Of a DNA stretch of 64,000 nt, positions 34,129 to 42,402 are shown piece after piece. How positions within the stretch are numbered: position 1 is the first letter of the stretch; each line of letters opens with the position of its first letter. A program made the position numbers and the translations under genes. Under the pieces are notes generated by a model. It saw nothing but the letters and a program-made list of their open reading frames with translations, had not been told where the DNA came from and made no database searches. This DNA is from Trichodesmium sp050015995 (GTDB lineage Bacteria; Cyanobacteriota; Cyanobacteriia; Cyanobacteriales; Microcoleaceae): assembly GCF_050015995.1 (NCBI RefSeq), contig NZ_JBNHEP010000001.1, forward strand, positions 1 through 64,000. The letters are read 5' to 3'.

Positions 34129-34338
34129 TGACTAAGTTTTGAGATTGGTAAATCTCAAAGCTAAATCTATAGCGCTATAGTTTNNNNNNNNNNNNNNNNN
34201 NNNNNNNNNNNNNNNNNNNNNNNNNNNNNNNNNNNNNNNNNNNNNNNNNNNNNNNNNNNNNNNNNNNNNNNNNNNNNNNNNNNTGACTAAGTTTTGAGAT
34301 TGGTAAATCTCAAAGCTAAATCTATAGCGCTATAGTTT
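34129..34338. other. scaffold gap with identical 55-bp flanks
   Basis: 34184-34283 are N (100 bases). The 55 bases before the gap (34129-34183, TGACTAAGTTTTGAGATTGG onward) are identical to the 55 bases after it (34284-34338). The contigs therefore end in a shared k-mer; the gap is probably artificial or marks a collapsed repeat. Confidence 0.95.
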
Positions 34339-34471
34339 TTATAGGCTATGCTTAAAGTTTAAAAACAAATATAATTAGACAATTATTCCTATTTATCAAA
34401 AATTGAGAAACTAAATTTAGATTTGGACAATTTTGGACGTTTAACTTGGAAATTTTGATTCTAAACTGACC

Positions 34472-36205
34472 GTGCAACCTGTTGATTATACAACTCTTAT
34501 GGCTTCGTGTTCTGAACTCCGCGCCCAATGGCTGCCGGCCAGGTTAGAACAAGTATATCAGCGCGATCGCTTTACCATTGCCATAGCCCTCCGAACCATC
34601 AAGAAACGAGGTTGGCTGGATATTTCTTGGCATCCTCAAGCTGCCCGTATCTGTATTAGCGACCCTCCGCCTCGCATTCCTGATACATTTACCTTTAGTC
34701 AACAACTCAAACATCAGTTAGGTGGGTTAGCTTTAATAGATATTGCTGAAGTTTCACCTTGGGAAAGAGTTTTGGATTTTCAATTTGCTAAACGTCCTGG
34801 AGAAGCTCCTCTCTGGCATCTTTATGTAGAAGTTATGACTAAATATAGTAATGTTATTCTTACCACTGCTGATAATTTAGTTGTTACTTGTGCCCATCAA
34901 GTTAATAGTCAACAGTCTAGTCTTCGTCAAATTCAAACTGGTCAACCTTATGAACTTCCACCATCTCTAACTAATCCTATTCCTAACCTCCAAGAAACTC
35001 AACAGCAATGGCAAGAACGAATTAGTTTAATTCCTGGTTCATTATGGCGAAATGTAATTAAAAATTATCGTGGTTTGAGCAAGGCTTTAGTACAACCAAT
35101 GATTGAAACTGCTGGTCTAGACTTGCAAAAATCTACAGATGACCTGACTTCTTTAGACTGGGAGAAATTATTTCTACTTTGGCAAAAATGGCTGGGAATT
35201 TTGGAAAAATTGGATTTTTATCCTAGTTGGACATCTACAGGGTACAGTGTAACAGGTTGGGGAGCAATAGAATATGTTAATACTGTCGGTGAATTAGTAA
35301 ATAGCTATTATACTCAACAGCTTAATCAGCAAGAGTTTCGTCAACTACATCATCAAATTAGTCAAAAACTTAATAGTATTACGTCTAAGTTACAGCTAAA
35401 GGCCGATACTTTTACTGATCGTTTAAAGCAGTCCGATGGGGCAGAGTTGTTGCGATCGCAAGCCGATCTACTTATGGCCAATCTTCAAGAATGGCGATCG
35501 GGGATGAAAAATATCTCCCTTGCGGACTTTGAAACAGGGGAAGCTGTGGTCATCAAGTTAGACCCAGAAAAAAATGCTGTGCAGAATGCCCAAAGTATTT
35601 ATAAAAAGCACCAAAAGTTGAAAAGGGCACGTATAGCAGTTGAGCCACTTTTGGCAGAAGTTCAAGCAGAAATTGATTATTTGGAACAAATAAACACTTT
35701 TTTGTCTCAGTTAGATAGTTACCGAAGTCCAGAAGATTTACAGACTTTGGAGGAAATTCGGGATGAGCTGATTCAACAAGGTTATCTTAACGCCCCAGAA
35801 CATCATCACCAAGATAATAGAAAAGATACAGAATTTTATCGTTACCAAACTCCTGGTGGGTTGGAATTATTGGTAGGTCGTAATAACCGTCAAAATGACC
35901 TGTTGACTTTTAGAGTTGCGGGAGATTATGATTTATGGTTTCATACTCAGGAGATTCCTGGCAGTCATGTTTTGTTACGACTGGATGCTGGTGCAATACC
36001 TGATGAAGTTGACCTCCAGTTTGTTGCAGATATGAGTGCCTTTTATAGTCGTGCTCGTCAAAGTGAAGTAGTTCCAGTGATTTATACCAAACCTAAGTTT
36101 GTTTATAAACCCAAGGGAGCCAAACCTGGCATGGTTGTTTATAAACAGGAGCAGGTTTTGTGGGGCAAGCCACAAAGTGCTGAAGTCCACATCACACAGA
36201 AGTGA
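34472..36205 (+). CDS. rqcH: ribosome quality control protein RqcH (NFACT/Rqc2 homologue)
   Basis: 577 residues. RqcH binds stalled 50S subunits with peptidyl-tRNA and directs alanine tailing of the nascent chain. NFACT-N domain at residues ~1-190 (QPVDYTTLMASCSELRAQWL, LEQVYQRDRFTIAI), central HhH and coiled coil to ~410 (VVIKLDPEKNAVQNAQSIYK then KHQKLKRA), and NFACT-R domain to the end (YQTPGGLELLVGRNNRQND, DLWFHTQEIPGSHVLL). Older annotations call it fibronectin-binding protein. Start GTG. Cytoplasmic, no signal peptide. Immediately follows the scaffold gap region but is intact. Confidence 0.93.
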   Translation: MQPVDYTTLMASCSELRAQWLPARLEQVYQRDRFTIAIALRTIKKRGWLDISWHPQAARICISDPPPRIPDTFTFSQQLKHQLGGLALIDIAEVSPWERVLDFQFAKRPGEAPLWHLYVEVMTKYSNVILTTADNLVVTCAHQVNSQQSSLRQIQTGQPYELPPSLTNPIPNLQETQQQWQERISLIPGSLWRNVIKNYRGLSKALVQPMIETAGLDLQKSTDDLTSLDWEKLFLLWQKWLGILEKLDFYPSWTSTGYSVTGWGAIEYVNTVGELVNSYYTQQLNQQEFRQLHHQISQKLNSITSKLQLKADTFTDRLKQSDGAELLRSQADLLMANLQEWRSGMKNISLADFETGEAVVIKLDPEKNAVQNAQSIYKKHQKLKRARIAVEPLLAEVQAEIDYLEQINTFLSQLDSYRSPEDLQTLEEIRDELIQQGYLNAPEHHHQDNRKDTEFYRYQTPGGLELLVGRNNRQNDLLTFRVAGDYDLWFHTQEIPGSHVLLRLDAGAIPDEVDLQFVADMSAFYSRARQSEVVPVIYTKPKFVYKPKGAKPGMVVYKQEQVLWGKPQSAEVHITQK

Positions 36206-36307
36206 TTTCTTGTGGGTGTGTTAACATCCTCCTCAGCCTCAAGGTGCGGATATTCCTACCGAGCGTGAGCTTCCTCGGTGGCTTAACATTTCATTGGCTA
36301 CTGCTTT

Positions 36308-36760
36308 TCATGTAGCGCAGCGAAACTTGACGCTAGTCTTACGCTGGCGGCCACATCTGTTTTTTGTCTCAGACTGCACACCCGCGACTAATATATTTAT
36401 TGCTGCATTTTCATCACGGTCGTGTTTTGCACCATAGTTAAGACATTCCCACTATCTAAGTGAAAGGTCTAACTTACCACCTTTAAACCCAAAATACGAA
36501 GAAGTTCGAGATGTTGGTTCCTAACGATTAATTACTCTGAAATTACGACCATATTTTTCTGCTTTTCGTTCCAAAAAAGTCGTAAATTTTCTCCATCCTA
36601 AATCACTAATACTTCTAGATAATTTACGATTTCTTGGCAAGCGTTCCCTTGCGACTATCGCCGTCGTGGGCTAGCGTCGCTTTTTAACCATGAAAGATAT
36701 ATTCAAATCTTCTAAAATAATTCTTTGGTTTTCACGAATTCTTGCAGACATAGGGAGTGA
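36308..36760 (-). pseudogene. tnpB: tnpB remnant (IS200/IS605 family)
   Basis: Reading the minus strand gives ordered TnpB blocks with breaks: RIRENQRIILEDLNIS, then NRKLSRSISDLGWRKFTTFL, ERKAEKYGRNFRVINR-stop, LDLSLR-stop-WECLNYGAKHDRD and ENAAINILVAG. The RuvC-like C-terminal DRDENAAIN is intact but one zinc-ribbon Cys reads Tyr (CLNYG), and a palindromic insertion (GGCAAGCGTTCCCTTGCGAC, 36633) splits the gene. TnpB is an RNA-guided nuclease of transposons. This copy is dead. Right-end-like sequence lies at 36211-36300. Confidence 0.85.
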
Positions 36761-36934
36761 CTGTAGAGATGTTTTCCCCCATAATACTTCTGGCCAGGAG
36801 GCAGATTCTCAAGAAAAAAAAATTCTCCTGAGTTTATCCTCGGTCTTCCCGACTTCCAGCAGTTCACGCAGCGTCTCCGTCAAGAAAAGGCTGTTAAATT
36901 TTTTTTAATAAATTTCTCAATAGTTTGTTACAAT

Positions 36935-37080
36935 AAGTACATACAACAAAGTGAGACCTATAACCCGCTAAACGCTGCGAACTTGGGAATGCGTAGCTAA
37001 AGGTTAATCTCACAGAAGTAACAACGGAATATTTTAAGACCTAGGCCAGTTTTCCTAAACTGGTCTTTATTTTTTATTTA
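36935..37080 (+). ncRNA. candidate structured RNA upstream of cysH
   Basis: After TTGTTACAATAAGTACAT, which could serve as a promoter, GTGAGACCTATAACC (36951 on) can pair with GGTTAATCTCAC (37002-37013). An inner stem GCTAAACGC/GCGTAGC lies between, and a clear terminator follows. I match it to no known riboswitch or sRNA. It could instead belong to the left end of the dead tnpB element. Confidence 0.4.
37044..37080 (+). terminator. Rho-independent terminator
   Basis: Stem GGCCAGTTT/AAACTGGTC with a TCCT loop (37044-37065, one G-T pair) followed by TTTATTTTTTATTT. No gene ends just before it, which suggests a short untranslated transcript. Confidence 0.8.
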
Positions 37081-37273
37081 GGGCTGGCTGATTAACTATC
37101 AAAGCATTGACAGATCGAGGCAAGTACCTTTTTGGGTCGAAAAAGCTAAAAAAGTTAGCATTTTGGGCAGACAAGGGCAGAAAAATCAAGGGATAATTCT
37201 TCTGACTACCTCCTCTATAATTCCTATTTATCCTGACTCCTACTCTTATCAAAAGACTTTTTCCGCAAACTCT
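37080..37273. mobile_element. family C palindromic element, copy at cysH
   Basis: Ends AGGGCTGGCTGATTAACTAT and the complement AGAGTTTGCGGAAAAAGTCT. The interior GAAAAAGCTAAAAAAGTTAG and AGAAAAATCAAGGGATAATT matches 31985-32095 and, inverted, 45074-45344. Non-coding. Confidence 0.65.
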
Positions 37274-37443
37274 ATTTATTTATTATACCACAAAAAAAGC
37301 TTTTTGTAACACGATATCATCTGTAGAGAAAAAATAGTATCAATAAAGACCGAAATAGTATCAATTATATCTCATTCAAGGGTTGTTAGTAACGTATGAT
37401 AAATTATAAACCCCTATACCGAGAATTTTATTGGTAATAACTT

Positions 37444-38247
37444 ATGTTACATAATAGTCCAATTGCACTTCAAGAACACAAACAATACAATCATCAAAAT
37501 TACAGATATCTACCAGAACTGAATCTTGAGGCTGTCAACCAGGAGCTTGGCCAAGCAGATGCTCATACTTTGGTGAAGTGGGGATATGAAACTTTTGGGG
37601 AAGGTCTGATTATGAGTACCAGTTTTGGTATCCAGGCTGCTGTTATGTTGCATCTAGTTACAAGTATTGCGCCTAATATTCCTGTTGTCTGGGTTGATAC
37701 AGGATACTTGCCAGCTGAAACCTATAGATTTGCTGAAGAGTTGACAGAACGACTTAAACTTAATCTGAAAGTATATCAGTCCCCTATTAGTCCAGCTCGG
37801 ATGGAAGCTTTATATGGCCGACTTTGGAATGAAAAAGATGTTGATGCTCTCAACCGCTATGACCAAATACGCAAGGTAGAACCTATGCAACGAGCATTGA
37901 AAGAGCTTAGGGCGACTGGTTGGTTGGCTGGGTTAAGGGGAGACCAAACCAAGCACCGTCAAGGTTTAGCTCGAATTGGTAAACAGTCGGGTATATACAA
38001 GATTCTACCAATACTTGGTTGGAATGCACGGGATATTTATCAATATTTGACTGCTCACGATTTACCTTATCATCCATTTTTCGATTTGGGATACACTACT
38101 GTGGGAGATTGGCATTCTAGTCGGCCTCTGACTGCTGATGATACAGATGAACGTGATACCCGCTTTCATGGCCTTAAGCAGGAGTGTGGGCTACATTTGC
38201 CTCAAACACAGGCTGAAGCTCAAAGTCTTGATTCTAGTTCATTGTAA
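37444..38247 (+). CDS. cysH: phosphoadenylyl-sulfate (PAPS) reductase
   Basis: 267 residues. Reduces PAPS to sulfite with thioredoxin or glutaredoxin in assimilatory sulfate reduction. ATP-PPase-like fold with the modified P-loop MSTSFGIQAAVMLHL, VVWVDTGYLPAETYRFA, and GLRGDQTKHRQGLA. The catalytic Cys is in KQECGLH near the C-terminus. The Cys-Cys pairs that would hold the iron-sulfur cluster of APS reductases are missing, so a PAPS specificity is expected. It is preceded by repeat and a possible RNA element; its own promoter region is not obvious. Confidence 0.95.
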   Translation: MLHNSPIALQEHKQYNHQNYRYLPELNLEAVNQELGQADAHTLVKWGYETFGEGLIMSTSFGIQAAVMLHLVTSIAPNIPVVWVDTGYLPAETYRFAEELTERLKLNLKVYQSPISPARMEALYGRLWNEKDVDALNRYDQIRKVEPMQRALKELRATGWLAGLRGDQTKHRQGLARIGKQSGIYKILPILGWNARDIYQYLTAHDLPYHPFFDLGYTTVGDWHSSRPLTADDTDERDTRFHGLKQECGLHLPQTQAEAQSLDSSSL

Positions 38248-38873
38248 TTAATTTGATTAGGAGTCGTGTGAGAATAACCATTAGAGTTTTTTTGATGGAA
38301 GCTAGATTTAACAACCTATTTCAGATAAAATTTGTAGAACTTATTTTTACATGATGCCTTGGCGTCAGATTATCGTTGCTAGGTTCCAAAGGTGTGAGGT
38401 GTTAGGTTTTAAAAGCATTTTACAGATAAAGGCTGAAGAATTTTTTCGGAAAAAAATTTTAAGCTTTTAGCCCCTGTCGCTCAAAATGTGAGAATTTTTT
38501 TGTGGAAGAGCTAAAAAATCTCAGACAATTCTTCTCTTTTTCTTAGATACCCATTTATCCTAACTTCTGACTCCTGACTACAATACCTTTTTTTGCTTAA
38601 ATCCACATTAAATGCAATCTAAAACCTAACACCAATTTAATAAATATTTGCTACAAATAGTTAGGGGATTTTTTATGATTCAGTAGTCAGAATGAATAGC
38701 TTTGATACCATTTCTTAGTTCATCACTTATCTTATCTTATTAGTCAAATATACATCTTCTGTAAAGTCTTTTGATAGGCTTTATTATTCGTAAAATTATT
38801 TTTTCACGCTTGGTATCATACCTAAAATCTAGAATAGAATCTTTTTCAATTACTGCCTGGCTAAAGTCTTTAT
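38248..38873. other. 626-bp AT-rich spacer
   Basis: No gene. It contains TTTACAGATAAAGGCTGAAG and GAATTTTTTCGGAAAAAAAT (38410-38455), distantly like family C elements, and AATTTAATAAATATTTGCTA (38635) with a matching CACGCTTGGTATCAT further on, a pair of motifs seen around other spacers. Confidence 0.45.
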
Positions 38874-39722
38874 TTATTTCAAAGCTTCAGCATGATAACG
38901 AATATGCTCTTCGATAAAAGATGCAATGAAATAATAGCTATGATCGTAATTTTCTTGCATTCTTAAAGTTAGTGGTAAGCCAACTTTTTGACAGGTATTT
39001 TCAAAGACTTCTGGGAGTAATTGCTTTTGAGCTAAAAAAGGATCGGCAGTTCCTACATCAATTAAAATAGGATGATTATAATCAGAAGTTAAAACTAATT
39101 CACTAGCATCATAATTACGCCAATTTTCTTGGTTTGTACCTAAATAATTGGTAAAAGCTTTTTGACCCCAAGGGCAACTCATAGGTGCTGCAATTGGAGC
39201 AAAAGCCGAAACAGATTGATATTTTTCAGGATTTTTTAAAGCACAAATTAATGCTCCATGACCTCCCATCGAGTGACCGAAAATACTTTGCTTATCTGGT
39301 TGTACTAGAAAATTTCTAGCAATAATTTCTGGTAATTCTTCGACTACATAACTATACATTTGATAATATTTTTTCCACGGTTCTGCAGTGGCATTAATAT
39401 AGAATCCTGCACCTGTACCTAAATCCCAATCATCATTCTCTCCAGCAATACCAGTATTACGTGGGCTTGTATCTGGTGCAATTAAAATTAATCCATATTT
39501 ATTAGCAAATTGTTGCGCTCCTGCTTTAACCATAAAATTCTCTTCAGTACAGGTTAAACCAGACAGAAAATAAAGGATTGGTAGGGGTTTTGATTTGGCT
39601 TGCGGTGGTTGATAAATTGAGAAACGCATCTCAATATTACAGGTGGAAGATGAGTGGAAATAATAGCTGACTTTGCCACCAAAGCATTGATGTTGTTTAA
39701 CCAGGTTAATTTTTGTAGACAT
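38874..39722 (-). CDS. S-formylglutathione hydrolase (esterase D family)
   Basis: 282 residues. Hydrolyses S-formylglutathione to formate and glutathione in formaldehyde detoxification. Alpha/beta hydrolase with nucleophile Ser in GHSMGGHGAL, Asp in IDVGTADPFL and His in NYDHSYYFIASFIEEH. LYFLSGLTCTEENFMVKAG and PDTSPRNTGIAGENDDWDLG are family signatures. Full length. No class III alcohol dehydrogenase partner is visible in the window. Confidence 0.95.
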   Translation of the reverse strand: MSTKINLVKQHQCFGGKVSYYFHSSSTCNIEMRFSIYQPPQAKSKPLPILYFLSGLTCTEENFMVKAGAQQFANKYGLILIAPDTSPRNTGIAGENDDWDLGTGAGFYINATAEPWKKYYQMYSYVVEELPEIIARNFLVQPDKQSIFGHSMGGHGALICALKNPEKYQSVSAFAPIAAPMSCPWGQKAFTNYLGTNQENWRNYDASELVLTSDYNHPILIDVGTADPFLAQKQLLPEVFENTCQKVGLPLTLRMQENYDHSYYFIASFIEEHIRYHAEALK

Positions 39723-40113
39723 AAGTCATTTTAGTTAGTAGTCAGTAGTCAGTAGTTAGTAGTCAGTAGCCCTAGGGGCGATTCGCGAATCGCCCCTACA
39801 GTAGAAGATACTAAATCAATACATTCTACTCTTTTCAGGAATTTAGCACTCAACTACCTACACACTTCGTGCATAACCCTGTAGATGATTAGATTGTATG
39901 TGTAATTAAACAGATTTGATATTATACCAATTCCCATGAATTAATACTAGACTTAGGTAAAACTTCAGTTATTAATTAATTAACACAAGCCCATGGAATC
40001 TTTTTGCTAATTTGAGCTAATTTAATGTTAATTATTTATATTTTTACCGAATAATTAATAATTAAATAATTAAATAATTCAGCTTTGTTAGCTTCTCCTT
40101 GGATAGGGAAAAA

Positions 40114-40255
40114 AGCGGTCGTTTGCGGAGCAGTCCGTCAGGATGGGATGCCGAGGTCTCCTCGGCATATCCAATCGACCAAGACAGCGGTTGTTTGCGG
40201 AGCAGTCCGTAGGATGGGATAGATAGGTGACCTAACAATATCCAATCAACCAAGA
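40114..40255. repeat. two 72-bp direct repeats
   Basis: AGCGGTCGTTTGCGGAGCAG and AGCGGTTGTTTGCGGAGCAG start at 40114 and 40186; both continue through GTCCGT and AGGATGGGAT to ATATCCAATC. The 63-residue minus-strand frame over it is repetitive and not a gene. Confidence 0.8.
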
Positions 40256-40305
40256 GAAATTTATTTTTTTCCTTTTACTCAATCCTCTCCCTAAAAGGGA
40301 GAGGT

Positions 40306-40365
40306 AATTATCCATTATCCATTATCCATTATCCATTATCCATTATCCATTATCCATTATCCATA
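40306..40365. repeat. (CCATTAT) heptamer array
   Basis: About eight tandem copies of TCCATTA in the order given by ATTATCCATTATCCATTATC. Related singles occur at 48085-48110. Confidence 0.9.
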
Positions 40366-40514
40366 TCCCCTTTTTTAGATTTACTTTAAAAACAATCTCT
40401 CAGACTTTTTTGAGACAAATCTTATTAAATAATTAACTATTCTGTAATTATCTGCTAGGAGATTGTAGTAATGATTAATTAAATTACCATTTTTATGGAG
40501 AATTGGATAATATT

Positions 40515-41144
40515 ATGGGCTTAAATATTGAGGCTGTAAAAAAAGTGAGTATAGCCATCCCCCAATTTCAACATCCTGAACTTTTGGAGATTGCTCTAAC
40601 TCATCCAAATCACATTTATGATGGGACTAATATTATTAGGCCAGAACAAAAACAACAGGCTCTAGAGCATCAGGGTTTGGCCAACTTGGGCTATGTTGTT
40701 TTTTGTCGAATTGTTAGTAACTATTTATCAGACAATTTTTCTAGTTTAGGTAAGGCAACTCTGACTGTTATAGAAAGCGATCTTGTCAGTAGAAATATGC
40801 TGTCTGAATTTGCTAGAGATTTAAAGTTGAGGGAGTTTTCTTTATTGGGAAAAAGTTATAAATGGAAGCATAAAAGTGAGCAGAATAAAATTTTAGCTCA
40901 AATGTTTGAAGCTCTAATAGGTGCAATTTATTTGGAGTTTGACCGAGATTTAGAACGGACTTATGATTGGTTAGTTGAATATTGTATTGCCAAAGCAGTT
41001 AATCATATTTTGACTGCTGCATTTAAAGATGATTCAGATTTAGAAACAGATTTTCAACTGATAGATTGGATTGAGGTTTTAAAATTACCTTTATTAAATC
41101 CAAAGAGTTTATATAGAAAAAATAATCCCTTGCTTGAATGTTAA
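40515..41144 (+). CDS. RNase III-fold protein lacking catalytic acids
   Basis: 209 residues from the ATG at 40515. The fold is recognisable: FQHPELLEIALTHPNHIYD, then EHQGLANLGYVVFCRIVSNY, ESDLVSRNMLSEFARDL and AQMFEALIGAIYLEFD followed by DLERTYDWLVEY match RNase III helices. In active enzymes the signature is NERLEFLGDAVL and ADVFEA(L/V)IGA. Here the Glu and Asp of the signature are Ala and Tyr (LANLGY) and the Asp before FEA is Gln, leaving only the Glu of FEA. There is no double-stranded RNA-binding domain. Probably a non-cleaving dimeric RNA-binding or decoy protein; function unknown. Confidence 0.75.
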   Translation: MGLNIEAVKKVSIAIPQFQHPELLEIALTHPNHIYDGTNIIRPEQKQQALEHQGLANLGYVVFCRIVSNYLSDNFSSLGKATLTVIESDLVSRNMLSEFARDLKLREFSLLGKSYKWKHKSEQNKILAQMFEALIGAIYLEFDRDLERTYDWLVEYCIAKAVNHILTAAFKDDSDLETDFQLIDWIEVLKLPLLNPKSLYRKNNPLLEC

Positions 41145-41530
41145 TCAAATTATTGTTGATTGTAGTTTTAGTTGTAGGTTGGGTTTTGGCTGTCGCCGAC
41201 ATGAAAAGCGGCAGCGCAATCCAAGAAAAACTCTACGGTATCTTGATACATTGCTTCAATCCACAACCTAAAAATACTGTGGCAATCAGGAATGATTTTG
41301 ATAGATATTTAAGAACAATTAAGAGCAATCAAAATCTTTTTATATTCTGACTCCTGAGTTCTAAGTTCTAATTACGACTAAAATCTTACAACTGAAATAT
41401 GATTGTTATATAGCACTATGCAAATATTTGTTTGACTGTTGTAAAACTTCAAATCTATTACCTGTAAAGTTTTTACTCAAGCTGACTGCTGAGTGCTGAA
41501 TACTTATAGCTATAATCTTGAATTTGAATT

Positions 41531-42110
41531 TTTGAGTTGACAGTATTAGGTTTTTTTGCCTGAACCCAACCTACAAATATTATCTTTCAATTTTTGAGTT
41601 TGAACTTGGAACTTTTGAGTTGACAGTATTAGGTTTTTTTGCCTGAACCCAACCTACAAATATTATCTAATTTTCGACTTGAAACTTGGAAATTTTATAG
41701 TGCTTTTCAGATAGATGAAGCAGATAGTCAAAATAAAAACGTTGTCAGTACTTTCCATGGAACGAGTGTGGTCTACCCATAAAAAAACCCTTCTAAGTTG
41801 ACAATGTTGGGTTTTGTTACCTCAACCCAACCTACAAATATTATCTAATTTTCGACTTGAAACTTGGAAATTTTATAGTGCTTTTCAGATAGATGAAGCA
41901 GATAGTCAAAATAAAAACGTTGTCAGTACTTTCCATGGAACGAGTGTGGTCTACCCATAAAAAAACCCTTCTAAGTTGACAATGTTGGGTTTTGTTACCT
42001 CAACCCAACCTACAAATATTATCTTTTAATTTTTGAGTTTGAACTTGGAAATTTTGAGTTGACAATGTTAGGTTTTGTTACCTCAAGCCAACCTACAAAA
42101 ATAATCCGTG
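41531..42110. repeat. tandem repeat with exact 178-bp units
   Basis: Two identical 178-bp units (41646-41823 and 41824-42001) begin AACCCAACCTACAAATATTA and include GAAGCAGATAGTCAAAATAA and ACGTTGTCAGTACTTTCCAT. A third start follows at 42002. On the left are shorter ~81-bp versions (41565 on) and on the right a degenerate one (42086). TAGGTTGGGTTTTGT ... ACCCAACCTA makes each unit a hairpin. Confidence 0.9.
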
Positions 42111-42164
42111 CATCCCTGTGAAAAATTATTTTTATGCTTCTGCCTTCTTGAAAAAGTTACAACA

Positions 42165-42271
42165 CAAGGTTCGTAAAGTACCAAAAAATCACCTCTTTGC
42201 TTAACCATCCACCCAAAAGCTGTGGATCTGGAGCGAGGAGTAGACCATAATGCAATTATTTTTTGATCCAT
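42165..42271 (-). pseudogene. N-terminal fragment of a sulfotransferase-like gene
   Basis: From ATG at 42271 the frame reads MDQKIIALWSTPRSRSTAFG then WMVKQRGDFLVLYEP, the 5'-phosphosulfate-binding loop (TPRSRST) and start of a sulfotransferase-family protein. After YEP it diverges into unrelated residues. The rest of the gene is absent; a repeat array lies in its place. Divergent from nadE by about 130 bases. Confidence 0.75.
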
Positions 42272-42402
42272 TATTACTCTAATCAGAAGATTTAGTAACA
42301 GAAATAATATTTGTTGTTTGTCAAATATCATCAAGATTGGCAACTTTGCCTGTCCCGTTTGTTATATTTATTGTACACACAATCTCTAATAATGTAAAAA
42401 TT

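Larger units (their letters stand above)
39723..40514. other. 790-bp spacer
   Basis: (AGTAGTC) heptamers at 39735-39768, GGGGCGATTCGCGAATCGCC palindrome (39774-39795), a 72-bp tandem repeat (listed), a (CCATTAT) heptamer array (listed), and TTTACTTTAAAAACAATCTC at 40380, which resembles one end of the 257-bp element. No gene. Confidence 0.55.

Noticed and set aside
36690..36908. 72-residue plus frame
   Set aside because: Antisense to the tnpB remnant.
40062..40253. 63-residue minus frame
   Set aside because: Encoded by the 72-bp direct repeat.
41138..41350. 70-residue frame overlapping the end of the RNase III-like gene (MLIKLLLIVVLVVGWVLAVA)
   Set aside because: It has a hydrophobic start, but the sequence includes dispersed repeat parts (TAGGTTGGGTTTTGG, GACATGAAAAGCG) and no homology; a real small protein is not excluded.
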